Positions 39,903-51,829 are shown, counted from the stretch's first letter. The stretch: DNA of 64,000 bases from Diplonema papillatum (GCA_030068145.1 JAPJBO010000053.1:1-64000); one strand, 5' to 3'. Program-made: numbers and translations. Notes: generated from the letters alone by a model not told the origin.

Positions 39903-40150
39903 GAATAAAATTCTTTTCCCGTGGCTATAAGGGAATAAAATTCTTTTTTCGTGGCTGTAAGGGAATAAAATTCTTTTTTCGTGGCTATAAGGGAATAAAA
40001 TTCTTTTTCCGTGGCTATAAGGGAATTTAAAAACATGTGGTGGCTGTAAGGGAATAAAAAACATTGACGTGGCTATAAGGGAATAAAATTCTTTTTTCGT
40101 GGCTATAAGGGAATAAAAAAAAATCGTGGTGGCTATAAGGGAATAAACCC
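39903..40150. repeat. 30-bp minisatellite array, right arm of FB-2
   Basis: About eight units of gggaataaaattcttttttc-cgtggctataa type, inverted relative to the left arm; the units near the end are more divergent. Confidence 0.88.
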
Positions 40151-41131
40151 TTTTTTTTTTTTTTGGCCCATGTCCGTCGGCCCACAGAAATTTACGCGCG
40201 CGCGCGCAAAAAAAAAAACTTTTCAGAAAAAAAAAACTTTTGCCACAAGACTTTCTGCTACTGGATGTCACACCATATGTGCCGGCTATACTACTGGCCA
40301 GTCCGCTGTTGGCACTTTTGTGCCCGTTGTTGGTAGAATTTCTGGACGATGAGCTCAAAGGTGAGTGTGAAGATGAACTTGATGTGTCCGAGGGGTTGCG
40401 GTGGCAGTCTAGAGTTCAACAGTCCTGAACGCCGCGCGGGGTGCGTTTCGACAAAACCTTCCATAGTCGGAGGCTGCAGATGATAGATGATGCCACAGGA
40501 GAAAAAACACTCGGGTTTGAACTCGAGATCGCGGTTCGCTGGGTACGCTGCGAACAATAAAGCAGTGACCCAGAGGACTGTCGATTGCGCGGGTGTCCGT
40601 CAATCTCTTATCTCTCTTCTGACATGCCCCATTGCGATGTCACGGTCCTACCGAACCACCGTGCGAGAGCCTACTGACGGCTGGTCGGTGGCATTTCCAT
40701 CGGCGAGAATAAGCGCCAGCTACCCGCAGATAGTATGGTGAACTTCAACTTCTGCTTTCCTCCACCTTGTGCAAGGATGGTTGCTCTCGCGGCTTCTGCG
40801 GCGGTCTGCTGTTGAAACCCCCAAAGGCGGACGTCGACACCGTCACTTCGGGTGTAGTGGCTTTGTCAATATTACCCGAGTACACAAAGATGCCCTGCTT
40901 GGTGTAAACGGAGTTTGTCGGTACTCTGCCGACCCTCCTGTCAGCAAGCTTTAGCCAGTGGCCACCTTCTGATGCGTAGCAAACGGCGCCGGACTCACAA
41001 GATGTACCTCACCCACATCGAAAGAGACCATTGATGTCTCGACATCCGCACGGAGGGCAGGTGCTTCTAGCACACGGCAATTGGTTAGACGCCGTGTGCA
41101 ACGAAGGCAGTTATGCTCAGGGATGTGCGGT

Positions 41132-41467
41132 CTAGACTGTCAGGCGACGAGTGCCGTTTTCTTCGCAAATATACCGCGGCACAAGGCATTGCCGCCGGTC
41201 AAGTGCACTAAGTCGCAAGCACCGTGAACGCATCGCTTGCCCCGCGTCCTTTTCATGCCTCCTCAGTCGAGTCTCAGATACTAGTAGCTGCTTGAGGCGT
41301 CGGAAGGCATAGACGCGTGCACTGCCCCGGACTGGTTCTGTGTGATAATCGCACCACAGTGGCAAAACCTCCCGACATGCCTTGCCGGTAAAACCGCGCA
41401 CACTTTCGAGGCTGAGGCTGTGCTTGTATCCCGCGTGCTTCGACTGCGTCCAGCAGGAGCTACGCAA
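41132..41467 (-). CDS. Unrecognised ORF inside element III
   Basis: The frame reads GYKHSLSLESVRGFTGKACR, LKQLLVSETRLRRHEKDAGQ and RRQCLVPRYICEENGTRRLT, ending at 41132. It is basic and protein-like, possibly DNA binding, but no transposase motif is seen. The Met at 41467 is uncertain. If part of the element it would be a remnant. Confidence 0.35.
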   Translation of the reverse strand: MRSSCWTQSKHAGYKHSLSLESVRGFTGKACREVLPLWCDYHTEPVRGSARVYAFRRLKQLLVSETRLRRHEKDAGQAMRSRCLRLSALDRRQCLVPRYICEENGTRRLTV

Positions 41468-41799
41468 ATCTTGCTGTTTAGATTGACACCAACGTCAAAG
41501 TAGCACGATATTGCTTGCCCAGCGCACCAACCCAGCACCGGGCATAGTCAGCTTCAAAGTCAATACACACTGAGGTAAACAAAGTCTACGCGATTTGCAT
41601 CGCCGTGAAGTATCGGTGTGATGAACAGGTTTTCGACTTTTCGCGAGCCGGACACGCTCGTGACTACGCCTGCAGTCGCTCTCACGACCGGTTCCAATGC
41701 ACAGATCCCAAAAGTTTTTTTTTTTTCCGGGGGTTCCCAAAAATTTACGCGCGCGCGGACATGGGCCAAAAAAAAAAAAACCGCCTACCCTTATATAAT

Positions 41800-42090
41800 A
41801 ATATAATAAAAAGTCCTCCCACGTAACTGTCCATCAGTGGCTTGAAGCTACTAAAGATCCCAGTTGCGCCACGTGCAGGTGGGTTTTGCTCGTAGCGCCA
41901 CACTGCAAGAATTTTGTCATAGCCGCTTTGTAGTCCACCGAAATTTGATGCGAGTCAACTGTATTTGTGTAACCGGTACTGCAACACTCGTGTGGTACAC
42001 TGTCTTAGTGGCCCCTCATCGGTTTGTGCCTTTTCTTTTTCCCCCCCTTGCTCGGACTTGGTCCGAGCACCAGACCCATATATAAGCCAA
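41800..42090 (+). repeat. Dispersed promoter-like module, copy 2
   Basis: Direct repeat of 37095-37410, including CTCGGACTTGGTCCGAG at 42051-42067 and TATATAAG at 42079-42086. It begins immediately right of element III. In copy 1 it lies immediately left of element I', so the pair flanks the TTA-element chain. Confidence 0.55.
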
Positions 42091-42561
42091 AATGCTGCAG
42101 TAATGCGAAAACAGAGAAGTTCACATGTGGAAACAATAATTGTGAGAACCAGTTGCCACACGGATTTACAAAAAAAGAGAAATCATACTTGACCAGCAAA
42201 CTCATTTTAGAAAGCTCCCGAGTCCCCATTTGTCGACATCAGACTGCTTTCACAAGTACTTAACAAAACTCTTGTTAAACTTGCCCTATATTGGAATAAT
42301 GTTGAACACTAAAGCTGGAACGGGTTAATGACAAACGGGACACCTGTTATGTAGGACCACATGCTTCAGCCCGTGTCGCTGTCATAGGATGCGGACCCCA
42401 CTCGTAGATACAATGGCACGTCTTGCCTTGGGGCGAGCTGATTATTGAACAGGGTCGATATTTGGCAAGTACGCAAACCCCGAAAAAAGCCGAATCGGGT
42501 AAAACCTGGGACACCCAAGCCCATTTATGGGCGGGTTTTACCCGGTTCAACATTAATCCAA
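42091..42561. other. No supported gene
   Basis: Short frames only. A duplicated phrase aacgggttaatg/acccggttcaac near 42310-42555 is the only structure noted. Confidence 0.3.
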
Positions 42562-43404
42562 TTACGGTAATACACGAGTGTTGTTAACAATGTCACTGAA
42601 TGACTTCTTTCGATAAGAACAAGTAGGCGCGCACAGTGCCATACTACTCACTCGGACAGAGTAGCTCGACTGCTGAACTTTTCGTTTTAACTGAGTGAAG
42701 CTCAACAAGCTGTCGCAGGTTGGCGGCAGCCAGGGGAGGCTTGTCGTCCGGGCGGGCGTACCCGCAAGTCGGAACAGATCGCGATGCGCAGGGCTTGTGC
42801 CCGATTGGTACCCGCAGCTGATCAACAGAAGCTGTCTGCCGGAAGGAGCGTCGAAAAGCTCAGTAGCTCTCGAACTCAAAAAAAAGAACATAACAAGAAA
42901 AAAGCTAACAGGCGTCCCTTGAAGTGACGCGAAAAGAAACGAAATAATGCGTTGCCGACAATCAACCGAGGTTGATGTGCAGGGTTTTTTCCCCCAGTTC
43001 TTATGACAATCCTGCGTCAGTCCGTGTACACAGAACACCGCATCGCTTACTCACCAATGCTTTAACCGAATATCTTGTGTACGGACCGCATTTTCAACCT
43101 GTTCAGAGTCGGAAAAAGGAAGAAACAAGACCCTGCTAACTGAAGAGAGTATGCCGAAGCGGCTGGAAGAAGATGGCAGAAACAGAGTGCTGGAAGATGC
43201 TCGGCCAAGAGGTGACAGAGGCTGGCACATATGGGCAGCAGGGAATACGAGCGCGGAGATCAACCCGAGCGTCCAGTCAGCTCGTGATACTGAAACACGA
43301 TCAAGATTTCTTGTTGTGTTTAGGTAAAAATAAACGCTTTTTGTCCGCAGCAGCACCAGGCATGCCAGGACTACGAGAATCTTGTGCCCGGACGTATGAT
43401 CCAT
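42562..43404 (-). CDS. Candidate exons of an unrecognised multi-exon gene
   Basis: Two minus-strand segments end in good donors: one around 43060 (ATTG then gtgagtaag) and one around 42657 (CCGA then gtgagtagt). Before the second donor the frame SVDQLRVPIGHKPCASRSVP continues to AAANLRQLVELHSVK with protein-like content; a poly-pyrimidine tract (ttctttttttttgag) lies upstream. The first segment (43051-43404, ILVVLACLVLLRTKS) contains a possible membrane helix. Exon borders are guesses and the coordinates mark only the span. Confidence 0.3.
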
Positions 43405-44990
43405 CTCCTCAACATCGGCCGGCGTCGACTTGAAAGTAAGACCAAGGCCTCAGGCCTACTTCCACTCCCGTGTACCCACGTGTCATGATCGCATGTGTTG
43501 CAATATGACAAAATCTCCACGTCACGCTTCCACTTGCTGCACAGGACAGTCTGCAACCATCTCGGTCCTATGGAATGCACCTTTGTGAATGCAACTTCGA
43601 GCGTGCGGCTCAGCAAACAATATTCTATAGAGTCAAAGTAGTGTGTTGTTTGGAGTGAAACACTAAAATAAATGAGCTGCTTATTGCTGCCATTTTCCCT
43701 CACAGACATTGAGGCAAGATATTGGACGGTTTGCCGACTTTTGCTGGTTGTGTTCTTTGTGTTACCCGTCGATCCCTTTTTTGTGGTCGACGATATACGT
43801 CGTTCTGATGCTTTCTTTTTTGCACGTTTTGTTTTACTGTGGAACTACTTTGTTTAACTTGGCCCTCTGCGATGCAAATGCACGAGGCCAGGTCTTCGCT
43901 TCTCCCCTCTTGGCCGTTCAGGTCGAGCCTCAAGCTAGCCCCTAAAACGAAGCAGGTCAACATTCATTGCTCGTACTACTAAACTCTCGCCCGCGGCGGT
44001 GTTTGCAGTGTACAGTGGACATCTTAACTTATTCTAAATCGCGGCCTTCTTCCTGAGCGGTCACCGATTATTAGGGATGTGCTAATCCAAAAACAGCTTG
44101 AGTTTAGTTTACCACGGTTTGGATGGAGAAATCCTCCATTTTCTAACCACTGCCGCGGCCTTTAGTTCTGAAGGCAGTCCAGTTTGCAAACTGAAGCAGT
44201 TACCGACCACCAGGCACTTTTACCAGCTCCAGGGGATAGAGATCTCAAACACGTGAAAACACGATGTACGAAATCAGTTTTCACAACTGCTACCAAACTA
44301 TTGCGCTATGTGCATTTTAAAATGAAAGTTCACTTGAAACTCTGAGGTTCGTGCGCAAAACAAAACGTAAGCGTTGCAACGAAACAGAACCACTAGTCGG
44401 CATCACACTGATGCCGTTAATTCGCGGATAGAATTCGCGGAAAGTGGTCTAAACCATTGAAGAACCACTTCCTCTCAATGCATGTTCTGACCGTATGTCA
44501 CTACTATGATAGCAGAAAGGCGCTGCACACAAACATTACAATGCAGTCGGAAGACCGTGTACCTGAACCCCTCAGAGTTTCAAGCAACATTTCACTCTTT
44601 AAAAAGAAACCAATTTTTGAGGGTCGGTCTTCGATTTACACCTCCAGCCAATGCCACAGAACAGAGGCATGAAAGATGAGTCCTGCGTTTGAAGCCGACG
44701 AATGAGAAGTAAAAGATTGCTTATTACCACTCAAGTCGTCTTCAAAAGCGTAAAAAAACCTTGATTGTAACAGTTTCGACTTTTTCATGCCAAGTTTGGG
44801 AGGTTCATTTCTTATTGCGCCAGTCGAATTCGTACTGTACCCGCTCCTTGTTGACAGTTATTTTCGGTTCCAGCCGACTCGCTGTTTACCTAGAGTGTTT
44901 TTCCTTTTTGTTGTCGCCGTCCAGGGATAAACAAGTACTCCCCCCTCCCCAGTGCCCCCCCCTACGGCAGTGATGCGCGTGCACGGCTGA
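43405..44990. other. No supported gene
   Basis: Frames are short. Nothing recognisable is seen on either strand. Confidence 0.3.
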
Positions 44991-44992
44991 CG

Positions 44993-45497
44993 TTAAGTGA
45001 CCAGTTGGACGCCCACAGTGTCAAAAAGAACAGTACCCGAGACGGAATGGCACACGAGTGTTCTCACAATTGATTGTTGTCGCCGCGCATACATTACATC
45101 GGCCTCTCCACTTCTCGAATTTGGCCACGTAGACACCATAAAACTGCCGCCCCTCTCTGTTGGGTACACTGAGCCAGCCGTGCATGTGCGCTGTACGCGC
45201 CGCCGTGCGCAGCCATGCGGCCGTACGCACTTGATTGAAAGAATTGATGTGCACGCTTGCGCACCAATCACTGCTGCCCCCTTCATGATAAGCATTGCGT
45301 TCTGTAAAGTGCAAGTTCCATCAAGGCAGGCGAGCACTATGATATGCACTCCAGTACACTGGTCCACAAAGCGCTCGATAGTAACGTGCCCTTGGCCCAG
45401 GCTTCCATGGAGCCTCTGCAGGTTTGTCATTAGCAAGTGGGCAACACTGCAAATGCGACCCCTGTGCAACAGGTGTAAATTTGTTGCATTAGTGTGA
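44993..45497. other. Open on both strands; coding strand undecided
   Basis: The plus strand has a 166-residue frame (44997-45497) and the minus strand one of 158 residues (44993-45469, with VTIERFVDQCTGVHIIVLAC). The minus frame looks more natural, but no homology or splice evidence decides. Just right of it, 45493-45528 (gattgtcaggccttcgacta, ccctgagcaacgcact) recurs at 59778-59812. Confidence 0.3.
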
Positions 45498-45809
45498 TTG
45501 TCAGGCCTTCGACTACCCTGAGCAACGCACTAACTGCAACAGGTGAATCCCGCGGCTAAAGTGGTAGTAATGCTAATTCGGGACACGTTTCAAGAGAGCA
45601 ATCTGTCCAAACAGCCAGTAACCGAAAGCGCCCGCCTGGCGCCGATCCGAGGGCAAAGAGCGGCGGTGGCGTGTTTTTAAAAATGTTCTGCGCCTTGTCG
45701 TGCGCTTGGTGCTCGATTGGCTCCGGTCCGCACCTCTCCCTAACCAACATTGCATCGTTGCAGGAAATCCTGGAGGTATTCTTCTTTTTGCATCATTGCA
45801 CAAGGACCA

Positions 45810-46015
45810 CCTCAACCATGCAACAGCGGAGTATCGTAACGCAACGATGGAGTGCAACGATGCAGCAATGTAGTGTTGTAAGCAACGCAACGATACTAGT
45901 TGCCATAGGGTAAAGCTGCAACAATGTAGTACTAGCCACGAGCGACATTGCAACGAGTGCAACGCTGCCATAGGAGTAGCAGAGGTTTGATGTAGGGGCA
46001 ACAGTGCAACAATGC
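45810..46015. repeat. Degenerate gcaacgatg repeat
   Basis: Many imperfect copies of gcaac(g/a)atg with linkers. Low complexity; frames on the minus strand give Leu/His-rich peptides that are not believable genes. Confidence 0.6.
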
Positions 46016-46049
46016 GGTAGTTGACTGGTTTCGTAATAGCCACGAGCTT

Positions 46050-48620
46050 TACAGTGTCTTAGTCAAGTATACCAGGTCGTGTCTCAAACACGCCAAACGA
46101 TCTCCACGAATCGAGGTCGTGCAACTGTTTTTGGCTGGCTCTACGCGGTAGTTCTTACTGCATGAGGGAGCGGTTTGGTCCAGGATGAAAGCTGTCTGCC
46201 AGGAAGACGAGCGCTTACAAAAATTCGTTTTTGGCCAGTATGTACATTTTTGTATTACATCGTTGCAAGTAAGTCCCGGCAGTCGAGAGTTAGGGAGAGG
46301 TGTGGCTCCGCTCAGCGCCGCTGCGGAAAAGGAAAACAAGCGAGCAACTACAAAATAACTTCGTGCGTTTGCCACATTTCCATCGCAAACAAAAAAGAGA
46401 TTAGAGAAGTCCTGTACCACGGTATGTCGGTTTATATTAATCTTCTAAGACTAACGTCGTGTACTGTACATTGTCCGACATAAAGAAGTGGTACCATAAT
46501 TTCGTCTGAAGTCCCAAGTTTGACTGACACACAGTTTTGCGTCGCCTGTATGCTTTCCCCTTTACTGCCAGCGGCAAAGGGAACAAGAAAAAGGTTCTAA
46601 CGGTGTGTGGGACGCCTTGGTAGAAACTCTTTATCATCGTGGACAACTCAACATCTAGAAAAGGCGCTTAGTTAGAAATGTTTGTTGCTATGGGCCGGAA
46701 ACCTTTCGTACTTGGCGTGGGTTCTTCTGACCGCAAGACAATTCCTGACGGCCATCCAAAATTGAATCGGCAACAAAAGACTTATCCTCTGCCTTTATCG
46801 GATCAGGAACTCCGAAAGACGTCTTTTCATTTAGATTGTTTCTTGTTTTAAGAAGCCGGTGTTCTTATGCCTCCGGCCGAGTCAGGCAGGTGTTTGAGTA
46901 TTTTCCTTTGACACCTATCGGTGCCTTTTTCTCTTACGGCGGCAAGGTCTTTTTGATTTATGGGCTTTGCAAGCTTCCGAATGAGTTGTGCAGAGACAAC
47001 CCAGCTACCGTCAGGCCGCTGCTGACCGCGAGGAAAGAGTCAGAGAGAGCGAGAGAGAGGGGTGTGTGTGCGACAGAGAAGGACGGGCTAGCCTTTTTTC
47101 CGGGGGCCGGTCTCCTCATTTTTAAGTCTCCTTCAATGGCAGGCGCAGGTCGTTTCTTCCCTGGCGCGCTGCTCAGACACATATCATATTGATGTGACTT
47201 CGCGCACCCCCAGTGGAAATTGAAGATACCGAAACATTTTCCGAGTCTAGAGGTTTGGTAAACTTGAAATTCTCAAATTTAGCTCTAGCGAGCTATCCCA
47301 CTTTTCTGGGGCAGGCCGTACCCCCACCCCGGACATTTCTCTACCATTCTTTCATCGTACTTTTGAGAATTCACAATTCGTCGAAAAAACGCCGGACTGG
47401 GCAAAAAGGTTCGGGTTTGCGCAAACGCCGGACTGAGCAAAAGGTTACCTCTAGACTCGCTAAGGGTGTCTAACACCCATGTACTTTGAGACACGAAATG
47501 TTTCTCCTGACAAATCTTTGGGCAGCAATTGACAACGGCGGCGCGAAACCGCCTAATAAAATCGAAATACGGCGCTAAGAAAAGATGTTGCACGTCTTCC
47601 AAGCACCTTTGAAAAAGAAAAGGCAAGTTGGTACGAAACACAAGGCCGAAGGCCTCAACAGCTAGGGAGGCATCGTATCGTGTGAAAGGGGTGCGTCATG
47701 TACTGCTCAAGCCCTGTAGAACGACACTGACTGATTTGGAAAAAGTAGGCATCGCACAGACCTACTCAGAACCGTATCGAACTGGTAGCTACTTTGTGTA
47801 GTGCCTTTAAAAACTAAACTTGTACTTAGAGTAGGACGAGCTTGTTTCCGCGACATTTATTTCCACTTCTGCTTTCATCAACGAAAAAAAGCGCAGGCCG
47901 CACCGAAATAGTTGGGGGGCCAATAATTACTCGTCGATAGGTTTTGCAAGGGGCATCCCGAGGGACGAATCAAGAGACGTTCATTCTCTCCGCGTGACAA
48001 CCAATATGCATGTTCCTTTTTTTTTTTTCGGACAGGTTTCCGACTTTGCACAGGCGGCTTGATACTAAGGGAAAAAGGCCCAATGTTTATTGGCGGCTGT
48101 TCGGCGCATTGATCGCCAAGCCTACAGGAGCGTTTCTCTCCCAGTCTATTCTTGCTTCGCCAGGCGATTGCTACGCTAGCCTTGCTTACCGGTCATCAGC
48201 GTGTCGATAGGGGGACAGCTCCCCTCAGCCAATCGGAAAACGGCTTCGAAAGCGAACCGACTCCTGCAATTAGGATCCGCACTCTTTGCGTTCAAAAAAA
48301 GACCCCTGGATTGGAGTATTTCTTCCCTGTCTTCAAAACAGCACCGCCCTCCCGAACATGTTCAGAGTAAAGTTTCGCTCGTTTCCATTGGACGTTTCGT
48401 GCAGGAAATGCACAACTCAACATGATCGATCCTTGACATGGCCACTGGCCACCGACGGTCAATGCGATCTTTTTTTGCCACCTGCTCCTCTCGATTTAGC
48501 AGGTCCGACTTCTTCTTGAACCTTGTTTGTGTTGTTTTGTCTTTGTAAAATGTTTGATCCCTCCCTGGGTTGGGACTAACTTTCGTTTCCTTTGTCAGAG
48601 CACCCGGATTCATCGACCCC
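46050..48620. other. Sparse region with a few weak candidate exons
   Basis: Frames at 46836-47192 (plus; NELCRDNPATVRPLLTARKE) and 47285-47641 (minus; FLFQRCLEDVQHLFLAPYFD) have some protein character, but no start, splice or homology support. A short direct repeat acgccggactg/agcaaaaggt lies at 47388-47450. Confidence 0.25.
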
Positions 48621-48625
48621 CGGGC

Positions 48626-48627
<2 letters not shown>

Positions 48628-48658
<31 letters not shown>
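48628..48658 (+). repeat. Poly-G tract of about 31
   Basis: An uninterrupted G run. Length may be affected by sequencing or assembly. It could form G-quadruplex structure. Confidence 0.9.
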
Positions 48659-48659
<1 letters not shown>

Positions 48660-48740
48660 ACCCACCCCCACCCAGGGTTAGCAACTTCGTTTTGGGTCTC
48701 AGGCTTAGTATCAGCCTGCCCCCCCCTAGGGCAGTGAAGC

Positions 48741-49526
48741 TGGTAAACGTTGAGTAAACGCGTTTACTCCAAAATGAGTAAACGTAAACGTTTATAAACG
48801 GTAAACGTTTACGTTTACTCGCGGTAAACGTTTACTCGCCTACAGAGCACGGTTAGACCATACTTGGCCTCCTGGCGCAACCCATGTTCCATCAGGCTGT
48901 CCATCTCTTTTATGGCGTTGTCAAGCATCACCCCACCGAGTCCTTCGGGCGTTGGGGGGTGTACTCATCGTGTGCTGATAGCCCGCACAGGACTGAAACC
49001 AATGGTCAGGAACGAACGACTAGTAGCCTTGTTAAACCCGATGGCTTCTTCATAGAAGAAGTCCCTGATGGCTTCGTGGGCGTCCACTGCAGTGGTCGCT
49101 CGAGTGAGGAATGGCAACATGTCCAGCTGCTTCGTCTTTGCTTTCTCGTTTTTCTTCTGCTGCCTTCAGCTTGACGACGAAGGCGGGTGTGTGCTACCAC
49201 CATGGGATCTCTTGGGGCGCAGCCGCCAATGCCGCTGCCTTGGCCGAGCAGGTGCTCAGCAGAGGCGGTGGAGAAGGCCTTATCGCAGAACTTGCAGGTT
49301 ACCTTGTGCATCTTCGATCCGGGTACGTGAATGTCACCCCCTCCCAGGCGTCTCCTTTGCGCTTGTTCGCCATTTGTGGCGAAAGGTGCGTCTGGATATT
49401 TTGCGTAGTCGCTCCTCTTTCCTGATAGATTGCATTTCCAGTGGATGCCGCCCTTGATACAGTATACGTTTACTCAACGTTTACTCAACGTTTACTCCAA
49501 ATTGAGTAAACGTAAACGTTTATACC
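48741..49526. mobile_element. Small element with GAGTAAACGTT terminal repeats carrying a BED-finger fragment
   Basis: Both ends are arrays of gagtaaacgtt/aacgtttactc in inverted arrangement (48743-48837 and 49462-49523). The interior encodes, on the minus strand, a BED-type zinc-finger fragment and other hAT-like scraps, so this is probably a deleted hAT relative. No clean target duplication was found and the ends are approximate. Confidence 0.5.
49006..49311 (-). pseudogene. BED-type zinc finger, N-terminal fragment of a hAT-like transposase
   Basis: The start MHKVTCKFCDKAFSTASAEH followed by LLGQGSGIGGCAPRDP has the C-x2-C, H and C spacing style of BED fingers found at the N-terminus of hAT transposases (family knowledge). 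The remainder is Arg-rich and less convincing. A further minus-strand piece at about 48845-48935 (DNAIKEMDSLMEHGLRQEAK) may be a later part. Clearly incomplete. Confidence 0.5.
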
Positions 49527-49529
49527 TGG

Positions 49530-51310
49530 AACACGGGTCAAACGATTCGCATGCGATAATAATTATCTCATTATCGCACAAATGTATGTTTTTCGTGTTC
49601 TTCCCGGAACTAAGTTCGAACCCTTAGACCGTATCTGGGTAGTGACCCTGCTTCGGAATAACGGTCGTTGTAACGATGGAACCATGAAGAAAAATGAGAG
49701 AAAGAGAGAGAGACGAGTCAGGGACCATCTCTGAAAATGATGGAAAAGAGCTAAACACTCGAAGGCGCCCGGTGCTTGTTTCGACGAAGGCTAGAGGAGC
49801 AGCAATCCCAATCGGCAATGATGACAATGCCGACTGTGCCGCAAAGGTCTTCGAGTGCCCCTTGTTGAGGCACTGGACCGGGAGATTGTCGACCACCAGA
49901 CAGCAGTCTTCGATCAGGCAGCCAGATCTACCTGTGCTTCAAGTGGTTACAGCACTGTTCTTCCTTTGTAAGCCGCAACTTACTGCCTCCTTGAGTATTT
50001 CCTACAAATCGCGTCTGTAAAATAAGAAGTTGAAACCCAAGAAAACTCCAGCTTGCTTTTTTCGTATTTGTGAATACTTTTTTAGAGTGCAAGTTTTTTT
50101 GGAAGACGGCACACTTAAAAAAGAAGGAGAAAGAAATGCGTAGGTTGTTTCGTTTTGTGTTTCCGACGATCCCGTGGGACGTACAGATTGGTGTCTTTCG
50201 ACTTTCGTTTTTTTTTTTTTTTTTTTTGAACTCCAAATAACGTTTTCAAGAGTTTCGAAAGCGGGGAATTTGATCCGCTGCTTGGGCATTGGATCGAAAC
50301 ACACAGGCATCCCTTGCACGGCGCACACAGCTGTGTGCAATGGTTGAGCGTCGTCTTGCTTCCTACGTCAGCCGACTTACCGATTCGCAGCTGTGATGGG
50401 AGCACACGTGAAGCAAACTGTTCGTTGGCCGCACTACCGTGAACTCAAATTCCATCCTGGTCTCAGGTGACAATTGGTTATGGTGTCCTACTCGGGCAGC
50501 CCAGTTTCTCGACACATTGCGAGGCCGAAACGAAAAGAAGTGTGCACGACGGAGAAAGTCAAAGTCAGATATTGACTGTGGCGCTGTTTCCAAGCGGACA
50601 ACGTAGGATACAAATGCGCGTCGGGACCATCAATAAACCGGATAGATATCGTCAGACACCCAAGCGACCGAGTCTCCAGTCACCTCAGAGATGGCTGTCG
50701 ACAAGGAGGGAGGCAATGAATCCCCGGAGCCAGGGGAGGGGAATCACCAAACGCTCGTCCTCTCACGTTTATTCCGATTTTTGCGAGGAATAGCCGTATG
50801 CGAACGACCTCACAACTCAAAAGCAGGGTCGAAGTTACTTCTTCTGTTCCCCAGTAGTTTTGAGTTGTTTCATTTTACTTTGCTTTTATCGGGCTTTTTG
50901 CGCTGCGGTTCTCGAATTATATAGCGATACGTCTTGGAGCGGTCAAGCCGGAATCAAATCCGTTATTGTGTTTCCGGCGTGTCCCTTGTGGGTGTGACAG
51001 ACTCGTGTCTTGTTTGAGTTTCCGCCAATCCCGAGCAACGATCAGGTTTGTTTAAGCTTTTCCTCAACGACAGCACGTGTCAAACTAGCCCATGTTTGAT
51101 TTCTTTTGACAGCTTTCAGAAATATTTTCAACTTTGCTCGCAGGCACGGAAGTAGCTTCAAGGTTTTGAAATGATGCTGCGTTTGTTTCTGTACTGTGGC
51201 TCGAAGTGAAGTGATGACTCGGATAAGGCTGGAAGTGCATGTCCATCAGGAAAAGCACAACCCCCCACCTTTCTCACTCCCCCAAATTTAACAACTTAAC
51301 CCCTAATTCT
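49530..51310. other. No firmly supported gene; dispersed repeat fragments
   Basis: Positions 50155-50210 match 24500-24550, and 51065-51095 (cacgtgtcaaactagcccat) resembles 25198-25215 and 60650, so fragments of the TGGTGTG-type family occur here. A minus frame at 50363-50593 and a plus frame at 50467-50793 overlap and neither is convincing. Confidence 0.3.
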
Positions 51311-51316
51311 AAACGC

Positions 51317-51553
51317 TTATTTCAGCCGAGCTGTTCTGAAATGCTGCTGTATGTTTAGCCGGGTTTCCCAGCAGAAACCGACATTTTGGAGACTTACCGT
51401 GGCCCTCCTCGTACAGCTCGTACGGGCTCTACACTTACTCCGGTTGAAGCCCTTGGGCTTGGGGGCGGTGCGAGCTCGCAGATTTTGGCGGATACGTCGA
51501 CCGACATTGGTGGGTGAAGCACGTGCAAAACGCTGACGGCAGAAAGCGGCCAT
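51317..51553 (-). CDS. Small basic hypothetical protein
   Basis: A 78-residue frame, MAAFCRQRFARASPTNVGRR onward, Arg/Lys-rich with several Cys. It has an ATG start and a stop at 51317. It could be a short exon or chance frame. No family recognised. Confidence 0.25.
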   Translation of the reverse strand: MAAFCRQRFARASPTNVGRRIRQNLRARTAPKPKGFNRSKCRARTSCTRRATVSLQNVGFCWETRLNIQQHFRTARLK

Positions 51554-51829
51554 CCTCAGGTCCGTTTCATCAGGAGTGAAAGCCTGCTTGATTATGCGTC
51601 CTACCTAGCGACAAGCATTTTCATGGAACGCTGCCAGTCACGATTGAGCGGTAGGAACCCACGTCTCATCTTTGGAAATCGCTTCTCTGATCACGTTTTT
51701 TCCTATGGAAACCCCAGCTAATAGTGTTTTGCAACGTTTGTTGCACGCGATACGTCACCAACAGCTCAGCGCCCTGTCCTAAAAGCATCACTTCTTAGTT
51801 ATTTTTTGCAGTTCTCGCATCGCACGGTG

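Larger units (their letters stand above)
39192..40150. mobile_element. Foldback-type element FB-2 with 30-bp repeat arms
   Basis: GGG at 39192 and CCC at 40150 are the ends, each bordered by poly-T. The left arm (to about 39480) is built of 30-bp units with core CCTTATAGCCACGAAAAAAG; the right arm (39903-40150) is the same unit inverted. The spacer of about 420 bp holds no gene. GGG...CCC ends, homopolymer target and 30-bp unit length match FB-1 although the unit sequence differs. Confidence 0.7.
39173..41790. mobile_element. TTA-flanked PIF/Harbinger-like element III, containing a nested foldback element
   Basis: TTA at 39170-39172 and 41791-41793. The left end is GGGTAGGCG plus poly-T, interrupted by the foldback element FB-2, then poly-T plus GGCCCATGTCCG and acgcgcgcgcg (40151-40207). 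The right end is the mirror: cgcgcgcggacatgggcc, poly-A, ccgcctaccc. With FB-2 removed the element is about 1.66 kb. It holds one protein-like minus-strand frame (41132-41467). Confidence 0.65.

Noticed and set aside
37095..42090. Complete LTR retrotransposon bounded by the repeated modules
   Set aside because: The interval holds only TTA elements, foldback and MITE sequence; no gag, protease, RT or integrase frame is present.
45810..46043. Leu/His-rich minus-strand protein (frame 45573-46043)
   Set aside because: Composition comes from the gcaacgatg repeat; no start, homology or splice support.
48628..48658. Telomere or assembly gap signal in the poly-G run
   Set aside because: It is a pure G homopolymer without telomeric repeat units; normal sequence continues on both sides.
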